Positions 53,179 through 64,000 of a stretch of DNA of 64,000 bases are shown in pieces. Made by a program: the position numbers and the translations under genes. The stretch lies in NCBI GenBank assembly GCA_039881045.1, contig JAYWVB010000012.1, positions 682,001 through 746,000 of the forward strand. Reading direction: 5' to 3'. Origin of the DNA: Chaetomium olivaceum (lineage: Eukaryota; Ascomycota; Sordariomycetes; Sordariales; Chaetomiaceae). Each line of letters starts with the position of its first letter. Within the stretch, counting starts at the first letter, position 1. The notes under the pieces are model-generated. The model saw nothing but the letters and a program-made list of their open reading frames with translations. It was not told the DNA's origin and ran no database searches.

Positions 53179-56100
53179 ATGCCACAAAACGACGGGAGCC
53201 ACAGAACGCCACCACCCCTGAAGCGGACTGATGCCACAACCGACTTGGATAATGGCGCACATACGCCAAAGAGGCGGCGGTTTGATAAAGTTGTTACTTT
53301 GAGCGGCGACGACGAGCCGAACGCCCTCGACGTCGACGGCGCAAACGACTGGCTCTCCGACGACTTTAATGTCGAATACGATGATGTCGAAGAGGAAGAC
53401 GAGGAGGAAGGCGGCGATGGATCCCAAGAATCCCAAGGATCTCAATACCACCGCTCGCGGAGCTTGATAGAGCAGCTACAAAAAGACGCGTTCGACGATT
53501 TCAAGTCCGACATTTGCGTCGAACTCGATTGTCTCCGTGAATCGGCCGCCGACTCGACGTGGGCAGAAGACGACCGTGCAGAAGGGCTACGGGATGTACT
53601 TCGGGAGTGGATCGGTCAGGATAAAACGTCGCGACGCACGAACAGTCTTTACTACAGACTCGATCACACATATGATGACAGCCAATTTCCGCCCGACCCT
53701 TTCCTTCGACGGGACGCAGTGGTTATCGAAACGCTGGACCGGATAGTAGCCGACCTCGACCTCGAGATCTTCCTTGCTCTACTCGACAGGGAAGATGGTG
53801 GGCCGACACCGGACTACCTGGTCCGCAGCTTGGTTGACCGACACGGCCACGAGCTGATTTCTGACATCCCGGTCGATGACAACTTGTTGCAGACAAAAGT
53901 GCCTTTGTTGGAAACCCGTGCCTCTGGTTCCGAAGTGGTGAGTGAGCTTCCCGCTCGAATGACACGCAGACGGGTGGATATTAATCTCGATCTCTATAGG
54001 CTGTGATGCTAGCCCCACGAGACGGTGTGGTGGACTTCCTGATGCAATACACTCCCGTTTCTTCGTCGGACCCTTTGTGCTTCTAGCGCGATATATTTCT
54101 CGACGGCCTTGCAAACTATTTTCGAGCTCGGATATCGGAGTCCAGTAACCGAGACCGGTTTCTCCCTGTTTTCAAGGAGTTTTGTGCCAGAGTCTGGCAG
54201 CTAGATGAGGCTAAGGGCCTTCAGTGTTGTCAAGGCCTGTCCTCAACGACATTCTTGAGGCAGTGGTAAACATCGAAGATTGGGCTTTCCTCGAGCAAGC
54301 CGCTTGTCACCTTGGTAGACGCCCTCTAAGCTTCTTCACTTGGATTTCCGACCGCGTGGCTTCGGGGTCGCTGCCCTTGCCGAAAGTTGAGAAAAGGTAC
54401 GCGCTGCCCACCCTGTTCGGAGACTCTTACTGACCATTATAGCTTGTTGGCCGCTGCTTCAACCGCGACGGCATTCTCAGACACATTGGTCGTTGCGTAT
54501 CGGCTCACCGCGCCAAAATCACCAGAGAACGCGTGTACAGATTTCTCACGCCAGTTGATTACCAACCTACCTGAAGTTTTCGACGCCAAAGAATCTTGCT
54601 CTTATATTGGCCATTTTTTGGTCGATTTATTTTGTATCACGCAAGGGGCCGAAGGATTGGAAGTGTCCAAGTATGTGCAGGCGATCGCTCTCCCATCTGT
54701 ATCTCGGGGACTAACCAATCTATGTAGACTGCTTCGAATTGCCGAGAAGAACCTTTCGAACTCGTCATTCTTACTTGGCGTCTTAGACGGCCTCCGTCTC
54801 CGCGCTGCAAACGGGAGTCCGACTCAAACGCAGATACCATCGGCCCTCGGGCCACTATTTGACCATGTTGTACGGCTTCTCATCAACAACCTCGATGTAT
54901 CGAAGCTGTTCCGGAGGGGTTCACACCAGTTTCAATGCCACGGCTGTTCATCTTCTGACCAATTCGCCTCCAAGCCGGGACATGCCGGGCCTATCGACGC
55001 CGGCCAATTCGCCAACATCATATCTAAGCTGTTGGTTGATGGGGCGGATAGTGTTGTGGCATGTTTCGCATCCAAGGTCGTCGCGAACGTTACACTGATC
55101 CCACGAGAAGAGTTTATCTCTTTTTGGATCCCATTTCTTGGTCATTTTATCAAGATTCTCGAAGAAAAGAACGTTCCACTGTCCACACCTCGGTACCGGC
55201 ATCTCTTCGCCTCAATCCTTGAAACGTACCTCGCCCGGTGCGTCGGCGCGCCGCCGTTGAGATGGACACCCAAGAGCAGGGAGATCGATTGTCGCTGCGA
55301 TCTCTGTCAGTTGTTCTATCGTTTCCTCATCAGCAGCGTCTCTGCCGCTTCTTTCAGTCCGGTTTCACGGTCCAAGGTGCACCATCTCAATACATATCTA
55401 ATTCCCCAGGCTTACAAGAATAATCGATGTCTATTCGCCATAGAGGATGGTTCGCTTGTGGTCAGGAAACTAAAGGAGACTGATCCCCAGAGTCGGAAGG
55501 GCGGGACGGAAAACAAAGAAAAGGCAAGCATGAACATACGGCAGTTGGACGGCCCGGCCTTGCGTCAAATTCTCGGCGATGAGTACGTTCGAATTTGGGA
55601 CTTCCAGTCCATTCAGATGCCCCGGGATTGCTCCCCCGTTCCCATCGAGAGTTTAGACCGCCCGCCTCCACACATGACTCTCTTCAGACCACACCAACTT
55701 CCCGTCTCGATGACTCCAACAGCTTCGCCCGGCTCAGCACATCAGTTAGGAAGCAGCCGTCCACCAAATCCTCAAGGGCGCCTTCACACTATCAACGGCC
55801 GCAATCCCTCCCCTTCCTCAATCAACCCAGCAGCGCCCACTCCCTACGTCAGGAGTGTTACACGCACTCCACGCAATGTTAAGAAGGTCGGCCACGACCA
55901 GGATGGGCTGTTAACTCCGACCACTTCATCACAGACTCGCCGTGGGACCGTCGAAGCCTATCGGCGAACCATGTCGAGAGGATGGGACTCGTTGCGTTTC
56001 AAGGAGCGCGAGGCGGACTGGTTGAGGGCCGAGCGGGAACTGATGCACCCAACGCAGCTCCCACGCATAACCCCATCTTCGTCGCGATACACAGCCTCCC

Positions 56101-56429
56101 AAGGCTCACCGAGTTTAGTGGGCCGGCGTACCGTGTCTAGTCGTGCAGCAAGGGTGCCAAGGCCGTCGGTCACCGTTTCAACACCCCGGGCCGCTGCGAC
56201 CACAATGCAGCCTTCCTCTCCATCCCCGCGCATCTTCGGCCCGATCTCTTCGGGCCGCCTCAACTCGGTGCCAACGCCCCAGAGTCAGTCCAGGATCAAA
56301 ACAAAGCCTGGCAAGGTCAATACGGAGGTTGTCAAGGTCGGAGCGGGGGTTGGGCGGCCATCAGCGTCCTCTACGCGAGGTGCCAAGAAGCATGTGCCCG
56401 AGGTCATTGACTTGACTGGCGATGACTGA
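53179..56429 (+). CDS. Large nuclear-type protein of unknown function, with SUMO-interaction-like C-terminus
   Basis: Exons: 53179-53937, 54087-54396, 54443-54670 and 54728-56429, all in phase except one step. The start has a bipartite-like basic stretch (TPKRRRFDKVV) followed by an acidic run (DDVEEEDEEEGGDGSQESQG), suggesting a nuclear protein. The middle is helical (LLETRASGSEV, YFRARISESSNRD, SLLAAASTATAFSD). A cysteine cluster lies near CRCDLCQLF, and the sequence around it recalls the C-terminal domain of fungal 2OG-Fe(II)-oxygenase-type proteins, though the oxygenase core itself is absent. The last 300 residues are Ser/Pro/Arg-rich, and the very end EVIDLTGDD is a SUMO-interaction-like motif. 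In exon 2, near 54222-54226, the frame changes by one missing base (GLQ to VLSRPVL). I do not recognise a function. Confidence 0.6.
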
Positions 56430-57250
56430 AGCCTGAGTCTGATTGGATTTATGTTTTGGCTTTCTGTTTGGATTTGCCACGTATGGCTGTGCATACGCAC
56501 AAGAGGTCGGGTTTAGTTACCTCATCGCGCGATACCCGTTGTCTTGTCTTACTATTTACGATGTCAAAACCCCTGTTGGTTGTTTTTTGAGTGAGTGAGC
56601 TTGCACCACAGGTGGGGCTGAGCGCCTAAAGGCTGTTGGTGTGCCGTTGCATTTGCCGCCGTGTGCTGGTTCCCCGCTGCACACTGCCTCGTCAGGCTTT
56701 CCTGTTGGCTCTCACCAAGAGGGGGCCAAATGTGAGTTGCCGTCCCTCTCGGGCCCACGAGCTGTTTGCCTGTCCTGTTCTAACATTACGCAGAGGGCCT
56801 TGTGTGTCCTCGGGCCGTCGAAATTCGGACTCGGGGACGTCATTTTTCAGCTTCACACAACAATGGTGTGGTGGAGGACTGTCAGCCGCCCAGTCGTCTC
56901 GGGTGGGTGGGGGCTGCGGCGCGTCGGCGGAGGGTGTGATCGCGCCCCGGGAGTGGCCCGCTGGCGTCGTGGATTGGCGCCAAGGTAGGCCTTGACATGG
57001 GGTCGCCCAAGCCTCGCGGGTTCCCGTGCCGCCGTCTTGTGCTGCCAACGGCGTCCAGCTGATTCAAAATGATGGGCTCGCCCCAAGCCGGGCTTACTGA
57101 AGATCTTCTTCAACCAGCGGCGAGCAGAGGGCACCGCAAAAGCAACTGACAAGACTCGGCTTCTCGATTCTACATCGCAGCACCTGCTCCCCGCCCATTC
57201 CTCGGTCAGGATCGAAACCCGGCACAGCAACCGCGCAATCGTCAAAAGCC
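56430..57250. other. Intergenic, promoter region
   Basis: No exon with family similarity. The last about 150 bases form the leader of the gene starting at 57251. Confidence 0.4.
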
Positions 57251-58410
57251 ATGGCGACCGAGTTGCCGACGTCCGTGACGAAGGACGCCGAGGCTGCGCA
57301 ATCCATCCCGTCGACCCCCGGAGTTCACAAGTCGTACGACACATTCACGCCGTTCGACCGCCTAGCGTTGGAGTTCAACGACGACCTCGATTACGTGCCG
57401 ATTGGGATCTCGGAGAAACAAACAAGAAAGATCCTAAAACCGAAGCCGGGGAGGAAACCATACCTACCTGGGCAACCTCGCATACGGCTAGACAGGACAC
57501 ATGAGCACAATGTTAATACCAACGAGGTTGAGCTCCTCAAGTATCTTCAAAAATGCCACAGTACCGCGGGGCTCGATGAGCTACTACCGTGGATGCGGTA
57601 CATCTTTGTGCAAACGCCCTCCTACACCCACATCATGCCATTACACCACCAAAGGTCACACGCACGTGAAATCAAGGTGTCAGAAAACCCGGGCCTGCAC
57701 TTAGTCTGGTACTACGAGCTCATCTTCATCAAGCCCATTCCAGCCTACTTTTACACGCAAGCCTTCTGGGTCTACTTGGAAAACGCCGATAAGGGACTGT
57801 ACGGCGCCTGCCTCGGCTTCATGCGCAGCTATTACATGCTCATCCAGTACGACCTGGATTTTCACGAAGCTTGCAAACTACGCCTGATCCCGCCCAAGGG
57901 GGACGGCGAGATGCCCACATACGAGGAGTGGTGCGAGTTCATCGAGCCGTTCGCCCGGGTTGGCGACGCCCACGTCAACCGACGCTACCACTACGGCGAG
58001 CTCCGCCTGACGCGAATCAACCGCGCCGCCATGCTGTTCAAGTTCAGCCTGGCCTACTTCCACATCTACCCCCAATGGGGCTCCTTCCTCGAACACACAC
58101 TGGCGCCCATCATCACCGTGTTTGCGGTGTGCTCGGTCGTGCTCAACTCGATGCAGGTCAGCCTGGCTGTTATGGAGGTCAAGGGGGAAGCGTTTACCAT
58201 TTCTGGGGCGTGGTCCAGTTTTATGGACGCGTCGTTGTGGTTCCCGGTTATTGTGATGCTCAGTATTGCGGTTATTCTCATTGCGTCGTTATTCGGCATG
58301 GGGATCATGGGCCTGAAGGACCTGTTCCGTGGGAACTCGGTCCGGCGAAAGAAGAAGAGTGGGGATCCCAGCGCGGGACACGGAGTCATGGGATGGTCTG
58401 GTAGTACCCG
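57251..58410 (+). CDS. Fungal integral membrane protein, DUF6601-like
   Basis: The ATG at 57251 starts MATELPTSVTKDAEAA. The conserved block reads LHLVWYYELIFIKPIPAYF, then FWVYLENADKG, GFMRSYYMLIQYDLDF, EWCEFIEPFARV and YHYGELRLTRINRAAMLFKF. Two C-terminal membrane segments follow (PIITVFAVCSVVLNSM and WFPVIVMLSIAVILIASL), then a basic tail (NSVRRKKKSGDPS). This pattern is that of an uncharacterised ascomycete family, which I take as DUF6601 from memory. The frame stays open to 59023, which would overlap almost the whole antisense asparagine synthase exon, so the real end must come earlier through an intron or a missed stop; 58410 is only an estimate. Confidence 0.6.
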
Positions 58411-58495
58411 ATCATTGCTTTTCTCTGTTTATGTATCCACTCGTTTTGAGATATTTCGAGTACAATTATCCTTCCAGCATACTTTTTACACTGCC

Positions 58496-60881
58496 TTAAG
58501 CCTCCAGCTCCGCCCGTTGGACGCCGAATCTCTCGCCTATCGATACCCAGCCTCCGACGACGACCAGAACTCTGAACGCGACGTTGTCTGCGTCGTCGCC
58601 GAACCCAGTGTCCAATGCTTTGCTCACAACTTCCCAATCCACGAATCCAAGCTTCTCCACCGCTTCCCGCGTGCATATCTCTCGCATTTTCTTATGCATC
58701 GGCCCGTCCTTGGGCCACTTGCTCGGAGCCAAGTACGGCTGCTTCCGCCGCTCGTACAGTTCCGTCGTGATGTACGGCTTGCCCGCCTCGCGGAGGATCC
58801 ACTTCTCGGTGAACGAGCTGGTGAGGGTCCCGCGGGCGTCCCACGGCGTGCCGGACTTCTTGGCCGCCGTTTCCGCGTCGGGCGTGTACGCGAGCTTGAC
58901 GCTCGGCGGGAGCCCGTTGACGTACTCGGACAGCACGTGGTCCAGAAACGGCGGCCGCGCCTCGATGCTGTGCGCCATCTCGGTGCGGTCCCCGAGGCAG
59001 GTCAGGAGGTGGTTGGCGAGTAGAGATTTGGCCCACAGGTACTGCGCTGAGTGCAGCGGGTGCCACTTCGTCTGGATCTTGGCCCTGGCTTCTGCCGATA
59101 TCTCCCTGGCCTGTGCCCGCTCGTTGCTGACGCCGGCCCACCGCTCGCGGAACTGCGGCGCGAAGATGTTGAACGGCGACTGCCACCCCTGGGTCCAGCC
59201 CAGGATCCTGACGACTTTGAGCTCGCGGTATACCTCCGGGTCGCCGCCGCCCTGGACTTTAGCCCCTCGCGAAAGCATCTCTCCTTCGATGACCTGCTGC
59301 GTCCGCTCCTGCAGCTCGGTGCGCAGCTCATGGTCACTGGCCAAGGCCGACTCGGGCATCGCCAGGTCCGGCTCGCGCAGCATGTCGGGGATGAAGAAGG
59401 AGTAGCCGGCAAAGTGCTCGTCGGAGCCTTCCCCGGTGAGTACCACCTTGAAACCGTGCTCCCGCGGGAGTTTGGAGAGGCAGAACTTGCCGACCGAGTT
59501 GAGGTCCATGTTGTGGTGCTCGCTGTGGTAGGCCGCGTCGGCAAAATTCTCGGCCAGCGCCACCTCGTCCATGCGCTGCTTGAGGATCTGCACACCCAGC
59601 CAGTTTGCCGTCCGCTCGGCGATGTCTATGCTCGTTAGTCAGTGCTGGGGGCTCCTGCAAGGATAGGGCTACATACCCGACTCATTGAGAACCTGCGAGT
59701 CCGGGAACTCGATGCTGAAGCAAGCAATCCGGCTAGTGGCGTCCTGGTTGCCCATCTTGATTCCCTCGTCCCGCACGAGGTGCGTCACGATGCCCGCTAG
59801 GAGCGACGAGTCGATACCTCCAGACAAGTAGATGCCAATTGGCACATCCGCCCTCAGCCGCAGCCGAATCGCCTCGGTCAACCGCTCCCTCACGCCAAGC
59901 ACCATCTCCTCTACCGACCGCGTCTCTGGCACCCGCTATTCACCTGCACGTCAGCCATCAAACACCATCGTCTCTCTCGAAGCCTCGAACTCACCTTATC
60001 GGGATACTCCAAATCCCAATACGTCCCCTTCACCATCTCCCCCGCGGCGCTCACCTCCACCCACCCGCCCGGCAACACCTTGTGCACCCCCTCAAACAAC
60101 GTCCGCTCTCCAATCTGCCATAACCCCTCCATAATAGCGGTAACATCCCACCTCGGCTTCCACCCCATGCCCAAAAACGCCTTCGCCTCCGCCGCCACCA
60201 GCAGCCTCCCGCCTTGCACCGTCCAGAACAACGGCTTGATGCCAAATCGGTCGCGCGCGAGGATCACTTTGCCTCTTCCATCATCTGCGCCGGCATCGTA
60301 GAGCACGAGGGAGAACTCGCCGCGCAGGTGGTTGAGGAAGGCCGGGGCGCCATGGGCTTGGTAGAGGGCGAGCACGAGTTCCGTGTCGGCGTGCGAGTGG
60401 AATACATAGCCGTGCTTGGTGGCGAGCTCGGTGCGCAGCGTGTCGGAGGGGTCGTAGATCTCGCCGTTGATCACGGCGTGGATGTTGCCGCAGGGGGAAT
60501 GGTCTGGAAGAAGATGTGTTAGGGGTGTGTCTAGGGAGTTGGGGATTTAAGGGGTGATGGGAGGCTTGGATGAAGGGGGGATTGCGTACGGGGTTGGTTG
60601 CCGGAGGGAGACAGGTCGTTGATGGAGAGGCGGTTGTGTCCGAGGCCTGGTGAGGCAGATAGTTAGTTGGGGGGGGGGGGGGTTTCGCGGGATGGAGACG
60701 GGGATTCAACAATACCGATCGAGGCATCTTCGTTGATCCAGATGCCCTTTGCATCGGGGCCACGATGGGCAATCAGGTCGAGGCTATTGCTAAGCTTGGT
60801 TTCCAGATCGGCGCGGGTTTCCGGCGTGCACGGCTGACGCTGGCGCCGGTCCAGCGCAATGCTTACGGCTATGCCACACAT
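58496..60881 (-). CDS. asnB-like: Asparagine synthase, glutamine-hydrolysing
   Basis: Six exons; the ATG at 60881 starts MCGIAVSIALD, whose Cys-2 is the nucleophile of a class-II glutamine amidotransferase after Met removal. The N-terminal domain has LIAHRGPDAKGIW, GHNRLSINDLSPSGNQP, then AVINGEIYD and ARDRFGIKPLFW. The synthetase domain begins at the ATP pyrophosphatase loop YLSGGIDSSLLAGIV, followed by FSIEFPDSQVLNESG and VVLTGEGSDEHFAGYSFF. The C-terminus has AHSIEARPPFLDH and LREAGKPYITTELYERRKQPYLAPSK. All junctions are in phase and the length is about 690 residues, near the usual size. It makes asparagine from aspartate, glutamine and ATP, or is an amidation paralogue acting in secondary metabolism. 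It is convergent with the DUF6601-like gene. Confidence 0.9.
60671..60683 (+). repeat. Poly-G homopolymer in an asparagine synthase intron
   Basis: A run of about 13 G (C on the coding strand) within the first intron. Such runs are prone to length errors. Confidence 0.8.
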
Positions 60882-63045
60882 GGTATTGCTGGGGTTGGTT
60901 AGGTACTTATTTCACGGGTGGTGGGATGAGTTGACCGTCTAAACACCTTGTATGTGTGGCTATCTTCCTTTACTTTATATACCTACCCTCATGTCTCGGG
61001 GATCTCACCGCTACCGCTTCTTGCTTCATTGGTGCCTAACCGCCCCTACCATTCCATCCCCGACGTGAGCTTCATTGTGATTTGGGAAATCTTCTGTGGC
61101 CCAATCAACATGAATGAATCACTCATACCCAAATTTCGGACTGCGGTTTAGGCACGCTTGCATCGTAAGTCCCACCGTAACGTTTGCCTAGCGTAATAGC
61201 AGCTCGCTCTCGCTATTCGGCGGTCCGGGGTCGTTTTATTAGCAGGGACGTGGTACGTGGATGACGTTGTCTTCAGTTGCGGGATGGCGACGATCCCATG
61301 TCAAGTGCCGACAGGCGGGACGACAAGTGCCAGGGATTGTCGCATCCAAGTGCGAGACCGAGCCAGGCTGAGACAGTGGAGATCGAGTCTCGGGACTTGA
61401 GGAGCAACAACCTGAAATAAGGCCTGGGAACATCCCCTTTTAATCTACATAGTCCGGGCCTTGGGTTTTCAAGGAGGTGTGAGGTTTAACAATGAACGGG
61501 CAAACAGGTATCATTGGTTCATTATACCAGGACCAGTCAGGGTATACCTACTTCCCTCCTTCTTACCTCGTTTATCCTTTTCTGTTTTTTTGTTTTTTTT
61601 TTTCCTTTCTTTGCTTTATTCTTTCTTCTCTTCTCTCCGTTTCTATTTTGATTATTTTCTTTCTTTGTTTCGTGTTTTTTACTCCTTTCTTCTATTTTTC
61701 TCTTATATTCCCTTCTTTCTTCTTCTTGATCAAGTGCTGGATTTGACTACATCCATCACAACGCCAAACTCAAGTCTTGTCGTGGGCTGTCAGCTACCTA
61801 TGCAGAGGGATTAAGGTACTCACTGATAACCATTTGATAAGAAAAATAAGGGTGTCCCCCCCCTGTTCAAGGGAAGATGCACACAGTCACACACTGTTAA
61901 AGGGCATAATTGTTGCATGACTTCCAAAAACTGGTGATCCTGATGTCTCATTGCGTACCCGAAGGCAGAGACTAGGCCATCTCTGGTCCTCTTATATACA
62001 ACGAACGGGTGATGCAACGCGTAAAATGGGACAACAATTGGCCCCTGCCCCTGAATAGACCATGATCATCCCTGCGCTGGGTACGCCCAGCTCTTTATTT
62101 TATTCTCTTTTTTCCCTATATTTACCTGGTTTGTTATCCATTTCGTTAGGCTACCTATATATCCATAGAAGTAATCTGTATGATATGGTCCGTGGGGATC
62201 ATTAAGGTAGGTAAGGTCCCGAAAACGCTCCCTCTTTATGAATCCCACGTTATACGGAGCCTCAGCTCCCATCGTGTAGTTTGATGCAGGTCCGAGGTGA
62301 CATAGAATGGGACAGTGATGCACGGCAAGCAAGTGCCATTGATCGATTGACCCTTTTGACATTCTTGCCGTATGCGGCGGGCTCTTAGTAAGACCCAAAA
62401 TAAATGACGATCATGCTTCCAGCGATACGAGATCGAGCTTCGCCCCTTTTGGGTGTCGAGGTGGCTGTAATGCATGGTAAAGGAACAATACGAACCGGTG
62501 CAACGTCGACTTACCCGGATTCTCCCCAACCACGCCAAACTGTCGCCGTCTGTTGCAGACCGGTGGTAAAGAGAAACCTGGTGTCAAGATTACAAGGTTA
62601 GGACCACGCCTTTGGCGTGTGGTCGCCAAGGCGTAATCAAACCCCCCGAGGTGGACCCAGGGGACCAGATGCGGTATTTTTCAGGGTCAGATGCCCGCAC
62701 ACAGCTGTTTGAACCAGACACAGACATCACGACGGTTGCACTGCAGTAGTTGACCATCAATTGGCTCAACTGGCCGTAATTACACTGTTTTCACTACGTT
62801 TGACTGTCCCATCTCGGTATCCGTGGCTGTGGGTTTTCCAACACCTGGAAGTGGGAGCCCACCATAACGTTGACCCTCAATCCAGATCAATCCAAAATGG
62901 GGAGGATCGACAGTGTGGAAGTTAAAAGTGGCCGTCGTCCCCAATCTTCACACTCATATCTTCCTACAAACAGACAGACACGCTCGCACCAAAGCCACCA
63001 CTCAATAAAATAAACCTCCAAGATTTCGATATCAAATCCACCACC
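60882..63045. other. Gene-poor stretch with degenerate repeats
   Basis: No gene seen. About 61550-61740 is a long pyrimidine tract, and about 62100-62250 resembles the region right of the similar tract at 47510-47840. The last 150 bases form the leader of the secreted-protein gene. Confidence 0.45.
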
Positions 63046-63669
63046 ATGCGTTTTACCATCTCGGCCCTTACCCTCGCCGCAGCGGCCTCCGCCCTGCCCA
63101 GCCAAGCGAGGACAGGCTCGACGTCCAAGGGCTTCAACCTCTACGCTCGCGTCACCGGCGGCAACAGCGAGCTCGCGCAGTCAATCGAGGGCCTGACCCT
63201 TACTACGGCGCACACGGGCGCTGGCCAGAACGCGGCCGTCCTCTCGGACACGAGCGCCCGGCTCTTCTACCAGAACGGCACGGCGGAGAGCGGCACCAGC
63301 AGCATCGTCACCGACGGCGGTACGCCCGCCTCGATCCCCTTCAGCCTGGCGGTGCAGCCCGCGGACGAGGCCCGCCGCATCCTCGAGATCAGCGTCGGCG
63401 GCTCCGGTACGCCCAACTTCGTCGGCGCACAGGGCACCCTCGTCAACGGCCTCGGCGAAGGCACCTACGTGGCCTGCGACGCCGTCATCCCGTACTACCA
63501 ACGCGTCTTCACCACTCTGCAGTTTGTCTACGGCGAGCCGGATCCGGCTACCCTGGCGGAGTGCGTCACCATCGACCTAGTCGCCAAGTGCGCTGTGCTG
63601 AACGAGCTGCCCGACGAGGGCAGCCTGTCGAGCCACGAGTTTGCGGTTGATGTCAAGTGCGAAGCCTAA
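63046..63669 (+). CDS. Secreted protein, DUF7907-like
   Basis: Single exon, 207 residues. Residues 1-17 (MRFTISALTLAAAASAL) are a signal peptide. The mature part begins SKGFNLYARVTGG and is a small beta-rich domain with GAGQNAAVLSDTSARLFYQN, PFSLAVQPADEARR and three cysteines (YVACD, LAECVTID, AKCAVL) plus a final KCEA. The KGFxLxAxV...GAGQNxAVLS pattern is seen in an uncharacterised family of secreted ascomycete proteins that I take as DUF7907, from memory. Leader CACCACC before the ATG and strong GC-third codons suggest good expression. Function unknown. Confidence 0.75.
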   Translation: MRFTISALTLAAAASALPSQARTGSTSKGFNLYARVTGGNSELAQSIEGLTLTTAHTGAGQNAAVLSDTSARLFYQNGTAESGTSSIVTDGGTPASIPFSLAVQPADEARRILEISVGGSGTPNFVGAQGTLVNGLGEGTYVACDAVIPYYQRVFTTLQFVYGEPDPATLAECVTIDLVAKCAVLNELPDEGSLSSHEFAVDVKCEA

Positions 63670-64000
63670 GATGGATGGAAAAGTTGGATGGGCTTGAATT
63701 TACATATCCTGTCTGTAATTATCTTGGATAGAATCGGCCGTTGTAATATCCATTACTAGAGTCTTCGGCAACGTTCGGACATCGGAGTCCGATGCCCAAA
63801 TCCCACCCTTGTTCTCTCAACGTGCATGAATACTGACTTGGTGGAGGCCCCTGGCAATTGGGTTTGGACGAGGAAGGCCAATAGAAAATACACAGTTTCA
63901 ACAGCCCATTAGGAGATGCAACCGCGGAGTCCAAGGGAGCTTCCCGAGCTAGGGGCATGATATTAGCGTGTCGGTTGACTCAACCGACGCCTGAATATCA
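63670..64000. other. 3' flank, no gene seen
   Basis: Trailer of the secreted-protein gene. No exon recognised up to the end of the window. Confidence 0.4.

Noticed and set aside
59051..59638. Plus-strand frame of 195 codons inside asparagine synthase
   Set aside because: Antisense shadow of a GC-rich exon.
1..64000. CRISPR arrays, bacterial operons, ribosome binding sites
   Set aside because: None present; intron-rich fungal gene structure throughout.
1..64000. tRNA or rRNA genes
   Set aside because: I searched by eye for GTTCGA-type T-loops with matching arms and found none that fold convincingly.

Overview
The window is nuclear DNA of a filamentous ascomycete (Pezizomycotina, most likely Sordariomycetes). 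Genes are split by short introns of about 50-110 bases with GTAAGT/GTATGT donors, there are no operons, and the recognisable families are fungal: rhodopsin-domain membrane proteins, UstYa-like (DUF3328) oxidases, Sulfotransfer_4, TRI12-type MFS, and Fot/pogo, Tad-type LINE and Crypton elements. I cannot name the species.

Region 1 (1-20.6 kb) is gene-bearing. It has two fungal rhodopsin-domain genes (505-1765 +, 6518-7989 -), a Sulfotransfer_4 protein (2731-3570 +), two small secreted cysteine-rich proteins (3820-4284 -, 5246-5730 -), an O-methyltransferase with a one-base frameshift (8618-10180 +), two UstYa-like oxidases (11123-12045 +, 12143-13269 -), a tiny secreted acidic peptide (14074-14376 +), a PAP2/Aur1-type membrane protein (15189-16621 -) and an F-box/ankyrin protein (18954-20579 +). 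The two UstYa-like genes, the methyltransferase and the small secreted peptide look like a candidate fungal RiPP (dikaritin-like) cluster.

Region 2 (20.8-49.7 kb) is a nested transposon block with mirror-like symmetry. Two near-identical Fot/pogo elements lie at its outer edges in opposite orientation (20787-22650, 47849-49709). Inside them are two near-identical 4.01-kb copies of a Tnp2-type (CACTA-like) transposase unit, also in opposite orientation (22651-26662, 37163-41172). The right-hand unit is part of a larger element (about 37163-47302) with matching ends, subterminal repeats and a second multi-exon gene, and a 5'-truncated LINE has landed in it with a perfect 14-bp target duplication. 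Between the two units lie a frameshifted MFS transporter and a host gene that appears to be split by a Crypton, whose own tyrosine recombinase is frameshifted just before the catalytic tyrosine.

Region 3 (49.7-64 kb) is gene-bearing again: an uncharacterised protein with an internal duplication, a decayed kinase-like gene, a large nuclear-type protein ending in a SUMO-interaction-like motif, a DUF6601-like membrane protein, a glutamine-hydrolysing asparagine synthase and a secreted protein.

Small indels recur in otherwise well-preserved genes (methyltransferase, MFS, Crypton, LINE, one Tnp2 copy, the 53-56 kb gene). Either decay is widespread or the assembly carries residual indel errors. 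This should be settled before calling any of them dead.
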